A stretch of DNA of 22,309 bases from assembly GCA_022827165.1 (NCBI GenBank), contig JAJDTN010000423.1:1-22309 (forward strand). The letters run 5' to 3'. Under the pieces are notes generated by a model, which did no database searches, was not told where the DNA came from, and saw only the letters and a list, made by a program, of their open reading frames with translations. The position numbers were made by a program, and so were the translations under genes. Positions 1 through 8,008 of the stretch are shown here, one piece after another. The DNA comes from Candidatus Latescibacterota bacterium (GTDB taxonomy: Bacteria > Latescibacterota > UBA2968 > UBA8231). Position 1 is the stretch's first letter; every line of letters starts with the position of its first letter.

Positions 1-255
1 GCCCTCGACCTGGGACTCTACATGCACCAGATGGCCGGCTTCGACGTGGAGAAGGCCCGGCAGGTCTTCGCGATCCCGGCCCGGTTTGAGCCCGCCGCGG
101 CGATCGCCCTCGGCTACCTCGGGGACCCGGCCGATCTGCCTGAGCGCTACCGCGAGGGAGAGGCACGGCCACGCAGCCGCAAGGCCCTGGCCGAGTTCGT
201 CTTTGCCGGCCAGTGGGGACATACGTCGTCGCTGGTCCAAGCGGAGTCGCGCTGA
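1..255 (+). CDS. Nitroreductase family protein, C-terminal part (5' truncated by window edge)
   Basis: The reading frame is open from the first base and ends in TGA at 253-255, giving 84 visible residues of a protein that begins outside the window. The visible part holds the pattern HQMAGFDVEKAR, then a stretch ending in AAIALGYLGDP, then a charged tail with RKALAEFVFAGQWG. That order matches the C-terminus of FMN-dependent nitroreductase-family oxidoreductases, where the 'GY.GDP' segment and a final 'F.G.WG' are common. These proteins reduce nitro groups, quinones or related substrates with NAD(P)H; the substrate here is unknown. The catalytic and FMN-binding N-terminal part is not visible. 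The next gene is convergent, with its stop 29 bases downstream, and no clear terminator hairpin is seen between them. Confidence 0.75.
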   Translation, partial: ALDLGLYMHQMAGFDVEKARQVFAIPARFEPAAAIALGYLGDPADLPERYREGEARPRSRKALAEFVFAGQWGHTSSLVQAESR

Positions 256-284
256 GGATCGCCCTCGGCCGCCGGGATCGCGCG

Positions 285-1184
285 CTACAGGCGCTGGGCG
301 ACCTCCACGGGCAGGCCGTCCCCGGCGTCGAGGGTGATCGACCGGATGGGCACGCCGAGGGCCAGATCGCGCTCCGCCGGCGGGCCGGGGTGGCCGGTCT
401 CCCTGGCCAGGGCGTCCACGTCATCGGTCCAGAGGCCGAAGGAGCCCACGAAACCGCGGCCCAGGCGGTCGGTGTTGGCGCCGTTCTTCGGAGCGCCCAA
501 CTCCATGTCGCACATGCCGGCGGCGAAGACTTTCTGTTCGTGCGTGGCGCTCTCGGAGTGGTGGATGACGGGCAAGCCGAGCTGGTCGCCGTACAACTCC
601 TTCCCCCTCGCCATGGCCGGACACTGCATGGCCATGTGGTCGAAGCCCTTGATGAGCCCGCCCGTGGAGAGGTTGGCGATCCGCTGCTTCTCCCTGCGCC
701 GCTCCTGGTTGTGGCGGGTGGGATCGATGATCTCGGATATCTGGATGGTGTATCCGTTGGGGTCGACGAACTCCAGCAGGCTCCTCTGCATGTAGGCGTG
801 GTTCATCGGCTGCACGCTGGGCCCGTCCCTGGCGCCGGGAGACCAGGCGAAGCCGTCCTTCAGATGGGACCATGCGTGGAAGTTGCCCTCCACGTAGAAG
901 GACCAGTGCCCGACCGAGCCCCAGGCCTCCTGCATCCTCTCTCCCTCGGGCGGCTTCATGGGGGCGGTCTCGTCCTCACGCAGGACGAGGAAGGAGTCTC
1001 CCACCTGGAGGATGGCCTCGCGGTTGCCACTCCCGGACGCAGCGCTGTCGACCCACTCGCCCCTCTCGTTGAGCACCGCCGTCGTGTTCTGCAGCTCGGT
1101 CAGACCGAGGCGCGTGCCGTAGACCTCCCTGCACTCCTCCAGGAGGCGCGTCCGCATCTGGATGTACGCAATGCCCGTGATCAT
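285..1184 (-). CDS. Two-domain VOC (glyoxalase/dioxygenase superfamily) protein
   Basis: This 299-residue protein has two vicinal-oxygen-chelate modules, roughly residues 1-155 and 178-299. Each has the usual beta-alpha-beta-beta-beta outline. Candidate metal ligands in module 1 are His93 (VGHWSF) and Glu151 after the typical DPNGYTIQ strand. In module 2 they are His183 (GFDHMAM), Glu228 (CDMELG) and Glu294 (PVEVAQ). Paired modules of about 300 residues are seen in extradiol dioxygenases and related isomerases, but the substrate cannot be told from sequence. The ATG at 1184 is preceded by GGGAG at a suitable distance. No signal peptide is present, so it is cytoplasmic. It lies 28 bp downstream of the cache-protein gene on the same strand and may be read with it. 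Confidence 0.78.
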   Translation of the reverse strand: MITGIAYIQMRTRLLEECREVYGTRLGLTELQNTTAVLNERGEWVDSAASGSGNREAILQVGDSFLVLREDETAPMKPPEGERMQEAWGSVGHWSFYVEGNFHAWSHLKDGFAWSPGARDGPSVQPMNHAYMQRSLLEFVDPNGYTIQISEIIDPTRHNQERRREKQRIANLSTGGLIKGFDHMAMQCPAMARGKELYGDQLGLPVIHHSESATHEQKVFAAGMCDMELGAPKNGANTDRLGRGFVGSFGLWTDDVDALARETGHPGPPAERDLALGVPIRSITLDAGDGLPVEVAQRL

Positions 1185-1212
1185 CTGGTGGCTCCCGTCG
1201 CGTTGACCGCGT

Positions 1213-1782
1213 CTACAATCGTCCTTTGAGCCGGCCCCAAGACTGCCCCGTCACCGCCGTGCCAGCGGATTCCGGGTAGAAGCCGGAGACCACGACGACA
1301 CCCTGGCCGAAGGCGGAGAAGGGGACGGCGTAACCCACCTTGGGCGAGCCGGTCTCCTCGTCCCCCTCTATGGCGGGATTGTCGAAGAGATAGTCGACGT
1401 AACCGCCTCCCTCGGCCGCCGCGGCGATGAGATGCTGGATGAATTTGATCCCATTGCCGTACTCGAAGTCCCACAGGCTTACGCCCTCGAGAGCCTGATT
1501 CGCTCCGTGAAAGGCGATGGTGCCGTCATGGAGCAGGACATAGATGTAGATCGACCCCTGCCTCCAGCGTCCCTCGACCCGGAACTCCTCCAGAATACCC
1601 AGGTACTCGGCCACGGTCGTGGCCTGCCCGGCGTACGCCACCGCCGCGTGAACAAACTCCTTCAGGGTTTCCCGGTCCACCACGTCCGCCGCGGTAATCT
1701 CCGAGTCCTGGGCGGAGGCGGGATGGGCGGCCGGCCCGAGGGCGGCCAGCGCCAGGATGGTTGCTGCTGTCAGAGGCTTCAT
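1213..1782 (-). CDS. Secreted stand-alone cache-domain protein, copy A
   Basis: The 189-residue product has a clear signal peptide (Lys2, hydrophobic residues 4-15, A-S-A cleavage site before Gln25). It is followed by one small cache-like sensor domain. Typical cache features are the helix with AVAYAGQA, a strand pair with SIYIYVLLHDGTIAFHG, a conserved DxxNGIKFIQ-like segment, the GGGYVDYLF strand and a final PFSAFGQGVVVVSGFY. It has no transmembrane helix or signalling domain, so it probably binds a small ligand in the periplasm or outside the cell. The start is well supported by GGAGAGGAGAAG just upstream. It is a close copy of the next gene at 1801-2370: 147 of 189 residues match by hand count with no gaps. 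Ligand and partner are unknown. Confidence 0.75.
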   Translation of the reverse strand: MKPLTAATILALAALGPAAHPASAQDSEITAADVVDRETLKEFVHAAVAYAGQATTVAEYLGILEEFRVEGRWRQGSIYIYVLLHDGTIAFHGANQALEGVSLWDFEYGNGIKFIQHLIAAAAEGGGYVDYLFDNPAIEGDEETGSPKVGYAVPFSAFGQGVVVVSGFYPESAGTAVTGQSWGRLKGRL

Positions 1783-1800
1783 GGCTTCTCCTCTCCTTGC

Positions 1801-2370
1801 CTACAGTCGTCCTTTGAGCCGGCCCCAGGACTGTCCCGTCACCGCCGTGCCGGGGGATTCCGGGTAGAAGCCGGAGCCAACGACGACATCCTGGCCGAAG
1901 GCGGAGAAGGGGACGACGTAGCTCACCTTCGGCGAGCCGCTCTCTTCGTCCCCCTCTATCGCGGGATTGTCGAAGAGATACTCGACGTAGCCGCCCCCCT
2001 CGGCCGCCGCGGCGAGCAGCTCCTGGGTATACTTGACGCCGTTGGCGTCCTCCGCGTCATAGATGTTCTGGCCGTCGAGATCGGGATTCGCTCCGTGGAA
2101 GAGAAGGGTGCCGTCAAGAAGCCCGACAAAGATGTAGACCGATCCGTGCTTCCAGCGTCCCTCGACTCGGAACTCCTGCAGGAGACCCATGTACTCGGCC
2201 ACGGTCGTGGCTTGCTCGGCGTACGCCACCGCCGCGTGGACAAAGTCCCTCAGGGTTTCCCGGTCCACCACGTCCGCCGCCGTGATCTCCGAGTCCTGGG
2301 CGGAGGCGGGCTGCGGGGCGGTCCAGAGGGCGGCCAGCGCCAGGATGGTTGCTGCTGTCAGAAGTCTCAT
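1801..2370 (-). CDS. Secreted stand-alone cache-domain protein, copy B
   Basis: This is the upstream paralog of the gene at 1213-1782 and has the same length, 189 residues. The start is placed at the ATG at 2370 rather than an in-frame ATG at 2460. Only this choice leaves a clean signal peptide (MRLLTAATILALAALW, cut after A-S-A before Gln25) and a good ribosome site, AAGGAGAAACC. The single cache-like domain covers about residues 28-175. Differences from copy A cluster in the middle (about residues 80-120), the part that forms the ligand pocket in cache folds, while both ends are nearly identical. This suggests the copies bind different ligands. Only 18 bp separate it from copy A, so the two are likely co-transcribed. 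Confidence 0.75.
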   Translation of the reverse strand: MRLLTAATILALAALWTAPQPASAQDSEITAADVVDRETLRDFVHAAVAYAEQATTVAEYMGLLQEFRVEGRWKHGSVYIFVGLLDGTLLFHGANPDLDGQNIYDAEDANGVKYTQELLAAAAEGGGYVEYLFDNPAIEGDEESGSPKVSYVVPFSAFGQDVVVGSGFYPESPGTAVTGQSWGRLKGRL

Positions 2371-2553
2371 GGTTTCTCCTTTCCTGCCAAGATGGTGTTC
2401 GACCTGTGAATCAGAGGGACGGGGGGATTCCAGGCAAGGGGTGGAGGGCTCGGCATCCATCCACGGCCTGTCTCGGGGAGGGATGCCCTTCGCGGATTAC
2501 CTGGACGGAATCAACGAGGTATACGGGAGAGATATGAGAGATCGGCCCTGTAC

Positions 2554-2748
2554 ATGACCATTCGGCTGAACTGGCGGATCATCCAGGCCCCGATGCGCCT
2601 GGTGGACTACGTGGTGGTCCACGAGCTGGTGCACCTGCGGCACCGTGGCCACGGGCGGGACTACTGGCAGGCCCTGGGGCGGATCATGCCGGACTATGAG
2701 CGCCGGCGGGAGGATCTGCGGCGGCAAGGGGTGGGGTTGGCGTGGTAG
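2554..2748 (+). pseudogene. YgjP/M48-like zinc metallopeptidase, C-terminal remnant
   Basis: The 64-residue frame matches only the last part of YgjP-like (DUF45) metal-dependent peptidases. It holds IRLNWRIIQAP, then DYVVVHELVHLRH with the HExxH zinc motif (His23, Glu24, His27), then a third likely ligand, His33, in RGHGRDYW, and the usual tail IMPDYERRREDL. Complete members are generally well over 200 residues. The conserved WGSC-type segment that normally comes just before this part is absent, and the frame upstream of 2554 carries no family-like sequence back to a stop at 2407. It is therefore most likely a broken gene, although translation from this ATG is possible. Its last 65 bases overlap, antisense, the end of the glycosidase-like gene at 2684-4372. 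Confidence 0.7.
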
Positions 2749-4372
2749 GGGGGTGGTTGGCCGGTACGATCGTCACGTCCACCTCGTCGACGACGATCGA
2801 CTCGGGGTCCGGCACCGCGCCCACGTCCACCATGCCGGAGAACAGGAGCGTCAGCGTGAGATCGTTGTAGCCCGGCACCACCAGGCCGGGGGTCAGGTCG
2901 ATGACGACGGTGGTGTGCGGCGGCAGGGGCCGGCCCGCCTCCGCCGGGCGCCCCTCGCGGTGGTACACGCGGCGGAGCTGATCGGCGGCAACCTCGGTCC
3001 CGTTGAGGTGGACGGCGATCCGGTCGGCCGACCCCAGGCCGACGGCGCGGAGGAACAGCGTTGCGCTGGCGGCATTCCCCACCTCCTCGAACAGCCGGAA
3101 CCGGTAGCTCGCCGACGGACGGCCCGGCTCGCGCGGCAGAACCAGCTTCCGGTCTTCCATCGTGCCGCAGACGTTGGTGCCGGACGGGCTGATGCCGTGG
3201 TAGCCGCCCCACATCGAGCGGTAGGTGTAATGACGGACGCCGCCTGCCACGCGCTCGGGGTCGCGCGCCTCGCGCAGCAGGTGGAAGGCCATCGGCCAGC
3301 CGGTCTCGGCGCCGCGCCGGCCGGAACGGAACCCGCCCCAGTGCTTCTGGAAGTTGTAGACGGACATGCCGTCGGCGCCCTGCTGGCGCAGGGCATGGGC
3401 GAGGGCGCGGTAGTTCTCCGCCGTCGCCGGCGGGCCGAAGCTCTCGCGCGAGCAGCAGTACGGCTGCACGCCGGGGTAGAGCCGGCACGGTGTCCCGGCG
3501 GTGAGGGCACGGAACTCCTCGTAGTCGGCGTTGAAGTTCGTGAACGCCGAGTCCATGGGGGCGACGAAGTCGACCAGCCCGCCGCCGATCCATGCAGGCA
3601 CGTCCAGCCCGACGGCGTGACAGTCCTCCAGGGTCTCCGGCACCAGCACGCCCAACTCCAGCCGCCGCCCGCGCTCGCCGCCGTGCTCGTCGAGCATGGC
3701 GCGCAGCCGCTCGATCAGGCCGGTCATGAGCGGCTGCCGCTCGCGGGCCAGGCTCCGGTCGCCGCCGGGGGCGGGGAAGTACAGGCCGTCACGAAAGGTG
3801 AGCAGGACGCCGTCCACGTCGAAGCTCGACACCACCTCGGCCACGACCGCGTACAGGTAGTCGCGCACCTCGGGGACCGTGAAGTCCATCCGGTTGCCCG
3901 GCAGGAAGGCGCCGCCGGGCGGCACGTCGGTGATCTTCCACTGCGGGTTGCGGTGCAGGAACATGCCGCCCTGGTCGGGCGCGCCGTGGTTGTCGTTGAC
4001 CCGGAACCCGGCCAGGCAGCGCATGCCGCGCTCCCGGCAGCGCTCCAGCATCACCCGCAGCGGCATGATGCCGTCGTCCATCATCGGCAGGAACCGCCGG
4101 TGCTGCGGGCGCGCGTCGTACTCGAAGCCCTCGGAGCGGAAGTACATGCTCCAGCCGGCGTTGTAGACCTCCTGCACGAACACGTCGGCGGTGCTGGTGG
4201 CCACTCGGTCGATGAACGTTCGGAGCTCTTCCGGCTTGGCCGGGTGCGAGGTGATCAGCGGGCGGGCGTCGCCCGGGTCGAAGTCGTAGTTGGCCACGTT
4301 GGACGGATCGCTGACATAGACCAGCTCCCAGTCCCGCGGCGGCCGGGTGTCGGGGGGCTTCGCGGCGGGCAT
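2684..4372 (-). CDS. Putative family 10-like TIM-barrel glycoside hydrolase
   Basis: The 562-residue protein resembles uncharacterised family 10-like glycosidases. Residues about 17-390 look like a TIM barrel, with VFVQEVYNAG, RCLAGFRVNDNHG, a repeated pattern ending MDFTVPEVRDYL, VDGVLLTFRDGLYF and YNFQKHWGGF. Residues about 405-536 look like a beta-sandwich carbohydrate-binding or galactose-binding-like module (RFRLFEEVG, IAVHLNG, LTLTLLFSG). No signal peptide is seen. The start at the ATG at 4372 is chosen because it lies 5 bases after the stop of the sialidase-like gene and GGAG overlaps that stop, which suggests translational coupling. The last 20 or so residues are Pro/Ala-rich and are encoded antisense to the YgjP-like remnant, so the natural C-terminus may have been lost. 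The catalytic acids and substrate are not assigned. Confidence 0.65.
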   Translation of the reverse strand: MPAAKPPDTRPPRDWELVYVSDPSNVANYDFDPGDARPLITSHPAKPEELRTFIDRVATSTADVFVQEVYNAGWSMYFRSEGFEYDARPQHRRFLPMMDDGIMPLRVMLERCRERGMRCLAGFRVNDNHGAPDQGGMFLHRNPQWKITDVPPGGAFLPGNRMDFTVPEVRDYLYAVVAEVVSSFDVDGVLLTFRDGLYFPAPGGDRSLARERQPLMTGLIERLRAMLDEHGGERGRRLELGVLVPETLEDCHAVGLDVPAWIGGGLVDFVAPMDSAFTNFNADYEEFRALTAGTPCRLYPGVQPYCCSRESFGPPATAENYRALAHALRQQGADGMSVYNFQKHWGGFRSGRRGAETGWPMAFHLLREARDPERVAGGVRHYTYRSMWGGYHGISPSGTNVCGTMEDRKLVLPREPGRPSASYRFRLFEEVGNAASATLFLRAVGLGSADRIAVHLNGTEVAADQLRRVYHREGRPAEAGRPLPPHTTVVIDLTPGLVVPGYNDLTLTLLFSGMVDVGAVPDPESIVVDEVDVTIVPANHPPTTPTPPLAAADPPAGAHSPA

Positions 4373-4377
4373 CGTCG

Positions 4378-6549
4378 TCACTCCGGCGTCCAGGTGGTGG
4401 CGTGGACGCCCTGGTCGCGGGCGCCGGCCCACAGGGTCAGCACGCGGCCGTCGCGCAGCAGCACCGAGCTGGTGCGCGCGTCCATGGTGTGGTAGGCGAG
4501 GATCCAGGGCTCCGGGTCCCACGTGCGTCCGCCGTCGGGGCTGACCAGGGCGCGGGGACCGCCGACGGCGTCCTTGTGGTCGTAGGTCAGCACGACGCGG
4601 CCGTCCGGCAGCCCCACGGCATCGGCGGAGACCATGTGCATGCGGGTGACCAGGAACGGGGTGGTCCAGTCGTAGCCGCCGTTGGCGGAGAGCATGATCG
4701 CCTCGTTCTTGTAGCGGCCCGGTCCGACCCGGTTGAGGGACGGGGCCGGCCAGGTCTCCTTGCCGCCGCCCTGCCCGGCGGGCGCGTCGAACAGGTCCGG
4801 GTGCAGGTACTCCCGCTGGAAGCGGGTCGCGCAGAGCAGCTCTCCCGACGGCAGCTCCAGCAGGTTCGACTCGCAGCTCCCGGGCGGCAGCACCGTCCAG
4901 TCGCCCCAGCTCCTGCCGTCGTCCTGCGAGCGCAGCAGGACGTCTCCCTCGTATCCGGCCTGGTGCGCGGCATCGTTCCAGGCGTTGCTGCAGAAACAGA
5001 CCACGGTGCCGTCGGCGAGCTGCACGATGCGGCTGCCGTCGCCCTGGCCGCAGTAGCGCGTCGGCCGCGGCGCCAGCTCGGAGTCCGTCCACGTCCGCCC
5101 GCCGTCGTCGCTGCGCGCCACGCGGGGCTCGCGCGTGGGCAACGTGCCGCGCTCCGGGTCGGCGTCATCGATGACCGCGGCATAGCTGGCGAGGAAGGTG
5201 CCGCGGCCGGTCACCCCGAAGCCGAAGACCGCCGGGTCGCGTCCGGACATGGGGATCTCGGCCACGAAGCTCCACGTGCGGCCCTCGTCGGTGGAGCGGT
5301 GGATGCGGCAGTCGCGGCTGGAGTAGACCAGGCTGCCGTCGGGATGGCGGCAGACGACCACCCCCTTGGCGCCGGCACCGGCGAAGTAGCGGTGCTCGGC
5401 CGGCACGCGTCGGCAGGCGGTCATCTCGAAGTTCTCGACGTAGTCGCCTCCCTCGTAGCGGTCGTCGGGGCGCATGCGCACCATGCCGTTGTCCAGGTAG
5501 CCCCGTGCATCGACCCGGTCGCTCCACAGGTTGGGGTAGACCAGCGGCGGTTTCTCCAGGCCCTCGGGGGTCCAGCGCACCACGCCGACCGCCGGGCGGC
5601 GGCCCCACTCGTCCATGCCGGGGCCGTAGATGGTGGGCGCATACGAACCCAGAGCCGGGCCGCGGTGGAAAGCGGAGACGATGGCGCCGTCCGCGGTCAC
5701 CGCCGTGGCGGCGCTCACGCCCGCACCGGCCAGCACCGGTCGCGCCTTCTCGCGGATGGCGTAGCGGCTGAGGGCGAGGACGTAGACCTCGTCGCCCCAG
5801 GAGGTGCCGGCGTCGTCGTCGGGGGGTGAACCGACGACCGCACGCGCGCCGTAAGGGAAGTGCGGCTGGCCGTAGCTGAGCACCAGGCGGCCGTCGGGAA
5901 GCTCCGCCAGCGGTGCGGACAGCGGCGCGAATCCCTCCGGCACGTTCCAGGAGGCGCCGCCGTCCTCGGACTCGCCCAGGGCGATCTCGCCGGCGGCGGC
6001 GCCGACGGGGGCGACCAGCCGGCCGGAGCCGAGCTGAAGCGGGTGGAGCGTCCCCCATCCGGCCGGAAGCCCGGCCGCCGGTTGCCACGCCGCGCCACCG
6101 TCGGTCGAGCGCAGGATGCGTCCCGGCAGGCACAGCAGCAGCGCGCCGTCGGCCAGGGCGGTCAGGCAGGCGCGGGGCGGGTCGGACAGTTCCGCGTCCA
6201 GGGCGGCGATCACCTGCCACGGTCCGGCGGGCTCGTCGGCGCTGACGATCAGCACGGCGCCGCTCCGCTGGATGGCGGCCAGGAGCGTCCCCTCCCGGCC
6301 GGCGGCCAGTGCAAGCACGACGCCACCCGGCGCCGCGGGCGGTGCCAGGTCGGCGAGCTGCGACCAGGTCACGCCGCCGTCGCCGCTGCGCGCCAGTGAT
6401 CCGCCGCGGCCTGCGAGGACGAGGTCGTCTCCCTGCCGGCAGAGCACCGGATCGGCATCTCCGAACAGCACTTCCTGGCGCTCGACGCGCAGCCGGCGGT
6501 AGCGCAGCACGTGGTCGTCGCCGTGATCGGACTCGAAGCATTCCTTCAT
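4378..6549 (-). CDS. Sialidase-like protein with eight Asp-box (BNR) repeats
   Basis: The 723-residue product carries eight Asp boxes of the form S-x-(D/N)-x-G-x-x-W, at residues 55-62, 148-155, 194-201, 419-426, 480-487, 541-548, 621-628 and 670-677. They fall into an N-terminal group of three and a C-terminal group of five, with a gap of about 215 residues. This could be two propellers in one chain or one large propeller with an insert. Asp boxes are structural and also occur in non-sialidase propellers; a firm FRIP motif is not visible, so exo-sialidase activity is unproven. There is no signal peptide. The ATG at 6549 overlaps the TGA of the PHP gene by 4 bp (ATGA), which decides the start over a more distant ATG at 6639. 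Confidence 0.75.
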   Translation of the reverse strand: MKECFESDHGDDHVLRYRRLRVERQEVLFGDADPVLCRQGDDLVLAGRGGSLARSGDGGVTWSQLADLAPPAAPGGVVLALAAGREGTLLAAIQRSGAVLIVSADEPAGPWQVIAALDAELSDPPRACLTALADGALLLCLPGRILRSTDGGAAWQPAAGLPAGWGTLHPLQLGSGRLVAPVGAAAGEIALGESEDGGASWNVPEGFAPLSAPLAELPDGRLVLSYGQPHFPYGARAVVGSPPDDDAGTSWGDEVYVLALSRYAIREKARPVLAGAGVSAATAVTADGAIVSAFHRGPALGSYAPTIYGPGMDEWGRRPAVGVVRWTPEGLEKPPLVYPNLWSDRVDARGYLDNGMVRMRPDDRYEGGDYVENFEMTACRRVPAEHRYFAGAGAKGVVVCRHPDGSLVYSSRDCRIHRSTDEGRTWSFVAEIPMSGRDPAVFGFGVTGRGTFLASYAAVIDDADPERGTLPTREPRVARSDDGGRTWTDSELAPRPTRYCGQGDGSRIVQLADGTVVCFCSNAWNDAAHQAGYEGDVLLRSQDDGRSWGDWTVLPPGSCESNLLELPSGELLCATRFQREYLHPDLFDAPAGQGGGKETWPAPSLNRVGPGRYKNEAIMLSANGGYDWTTPFLVTRMHMVSADAVGLPDGRVVLTYDHKDAVGGPRALVSPDGGRTWDPEPWILAYHTMDARTSSVLLRDGRVLTLWAGARDQGVHATTWTPE

Positions 6550-7991
6550 CGCGGCCCGGCCAGATTCTGGTAGACCCTTCGCCCTTCGTTGAACAGGTGC
6601 ATGACTTCCTCCCGCTGTGTACCGTTCGCAAACCGCCAATCCCGGTTCACGATCTCCATTGAAGTGTCGATCGAGCGGACGAAGAACGCTGCCGAACCTT
6701 GCGCCCTGTCGACGGGGAGACCTGTACCGATATAGACGGGACTCGTGTGCGCATAGACCGGCTGCGCAAAGCTGTCACGGGCTTCCCCGAAGGCGCGTGC
6801 CGCGACCCAGCCATCGGACTCGATCCGGAGGTCGAAGGCCCACTCCCCACCCTGTCTCAGCCCGTCGAGTGGCACCGTCCGGGCGACCACGCCGTTGTAT
6901 ACCAACTCGACAAGGCTGAGCGGGTAGTGCGATTGCCAGGTGATTCGTCCCGACGCCGTGCGAGGACGCCCGTTCGGCGATTCGAGGACTCCTCCGGGGG
7001 ACTCCCCATCGAGATTCAGGAACAGTGCCGGTCCGTTCGTGATGAAGGTCCGTCCCGCCTGCAAGCCCTTCAACCAGCTTTCATAGGTGAATTCCCCATC
7101 GGTCTGGACATAGACGCGGTTGTTCGAACGGATAAACCAGTCTGTCCCGGTCGATGCCGGGAGCGGGATGCCGCAGTTGAGCAGGTGATACCAGATGTCG
7201 TATTCGAGATCCTTCCAGGAGGGATCGAAGAGGTTGAAGGCATCCAGCTTCCCCAAGGCAGCCGCCACCGGCGCCTCCATTCCCCTGCCGTTGTGACACC
7301 ACAGCACAAGGCCCCCCTGTCGCCTGGCGTCGTCGCAGGCGTAACAGATCGGCGGGTAGTCGGCGTCGAGGTGGCTGACAAGATCGCCCCGACTGACCGG
7401 CTCTACCAGATTCTCGATGCGCAGGAACATGACATGTCCGGACCCGCCGCCATATTGGGAGTTGTGGCGGTTCTCCTCGCCGCAATCGACCAGATGGTGT
7501 GCGGTGGAATAGTCGGTCATGAATCCGAGGGGATACTTGTTGCTGGCATAGGGCAGGTCGCCCCGCTGCAGGATGCTGATGACGGTTACGCTGAGGTCGT
7601 GGACTCTTGGATCGAGCCGCAATCGGTCATCGGCCCGTGCCTCCGTCTCATTGTAGTGCAGATGTGTATTCCCCGGGTACCACCCCTGCGATGGCAGATC
7701 GGCCCATCGTTTGAGATGCAGCTCGACCTCCACGCCCCCCTTTGCGGGCATGGAAACGACCTTGCGAAGGGGTTCGTACTCCGTGCCGCGCTCAACCACG
7801 ATGTCCGTTGAACCACGGGGCACGTCCACAACAAACTCCCCCGGACAGTAGAAGAACGGGTCCCCCGGACCAATCTTCAGGATACTGTCCGCCGGGTGGA
7901 CAAAGTGGCCGCTGCTGGTCAGGACATGGACCTTCGCCTCGACGGAAGCACCGGAAACGCTGTCTCGAATTACGCCTCTGAGGGTTGCCAT
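6546..7991 (-). CDS. CehA/McbA-type PHP-domain metallohydrolase
   Basis: This 481-residue protein starts with a small beta-sandwich resembling carboxypeptidase-regulatory-like modules (residues about 1-95). It continues with a PHP-like metal-dependent hydrolase domain. Likely metal ligands are His110 and His112 (GNTHLHYNE), Glu172/Glu173 with His176 (GEENRHN), His186 (GSGHVMF), His233 (LWCHNGRG) and Asp284 (STGTDW). CehA/McbA proteins were named for carbaryl hydrolases, but most members have unknown ester or phosphoester substrates. No signal peptide is seen. The ATG at 7991 has GGAGAGAGGA upstream and lies 17 bp after the dipeptidase stop. Its base composition is visibly less GC-rich than the sialidase-like gene beside it (bases 7081-7140 hold 30 G+C, bases 5041-5100 hold 48), which hints at a different origin. 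Confidence 0.75.
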   Translation of the reverse strand: MATLRGVIRDSVSGASVEAKVHVLTSSGHFVHPADSILKIGPGDPFFYCPGEFVVDVPRGSTDIVVERGTEYEPLRKVVSMPAKGGVEVELHLKRWADLPSQGWYPGNTHLHYNETEARADDRLRLDPRVHDLSVTVISILQRGDLPYASNKYPLGFMTDYSTAHHLVDCGEENRHNSQYGGGSGHVMFLRIENLVEPVSRGDLVSHLDADYPPICYACDDARRQGGLVLWCHNGRGMEAPVAAALGKLDAFNLFDPSWKDLEYDIWYHLLNCGIPLPASTGTDWFIRSNNRVYVQTDGEFTYESWLKGLQAGRTFITNGPALFLNLDGESPGGVLESPNGRPRTASGRITWQSHYPLSLVELVYNGVVARTVPLDGLRQGGEWAFDLRIESDGWVAARAFGEARDSFAQPVYAHTSPVYIGTGLPVDRAQGSAAFFVRSIDTSMEIVNRDWRFANGTQREEVMHLFNEGRRVYQNLAGPR

Positions 7992-8008
7992 GAAGTTGGT
8001 CCTCTCTC

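Larger units (their letters stand above)
1213..2388. repeat. Exact tandem duplication, two units of 588 bp
   Basis: Bases 1213-1800 and 1801-2388 are two head-to-tail copies of one unit, each with a whole cache gene and its ribosome-binding region. The offset between matching bases is 588 throughout, with no indel needed. DNA similarity is highest at the gene ends, for example the stop-proximal stretches beginning at 1213 and 1801, and lower in the middle third. The repeat begins at the stop codon and ends just past the Shine-Dalgarno site, so the unit is almost exactly one gene. Confidence 0.85.

Noticed and set aside
213..1229. Long plus-strand frame (338 codons) over the VOC gene
   Set aside because: It is antisense to the VOC protein, has Gly/Ala/Val/His-rich composition with no domain, and the minus frame shows clear VOC motifs.
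2483..2557. Short plus-strand frame beginning MPFADYLDGINEVYG
   Set aside because: The composition looks protein-like, but it is only 24 codons, its GGGGAGGG is too close to the ATG, and no family was recognised.
2645..4495. Long plus-strand frame (616 codons) over the glycosidase-like gene
   Set aside because: Antisense shadow with His/Val/Gly-rich composition; no ribosome site and no domain.
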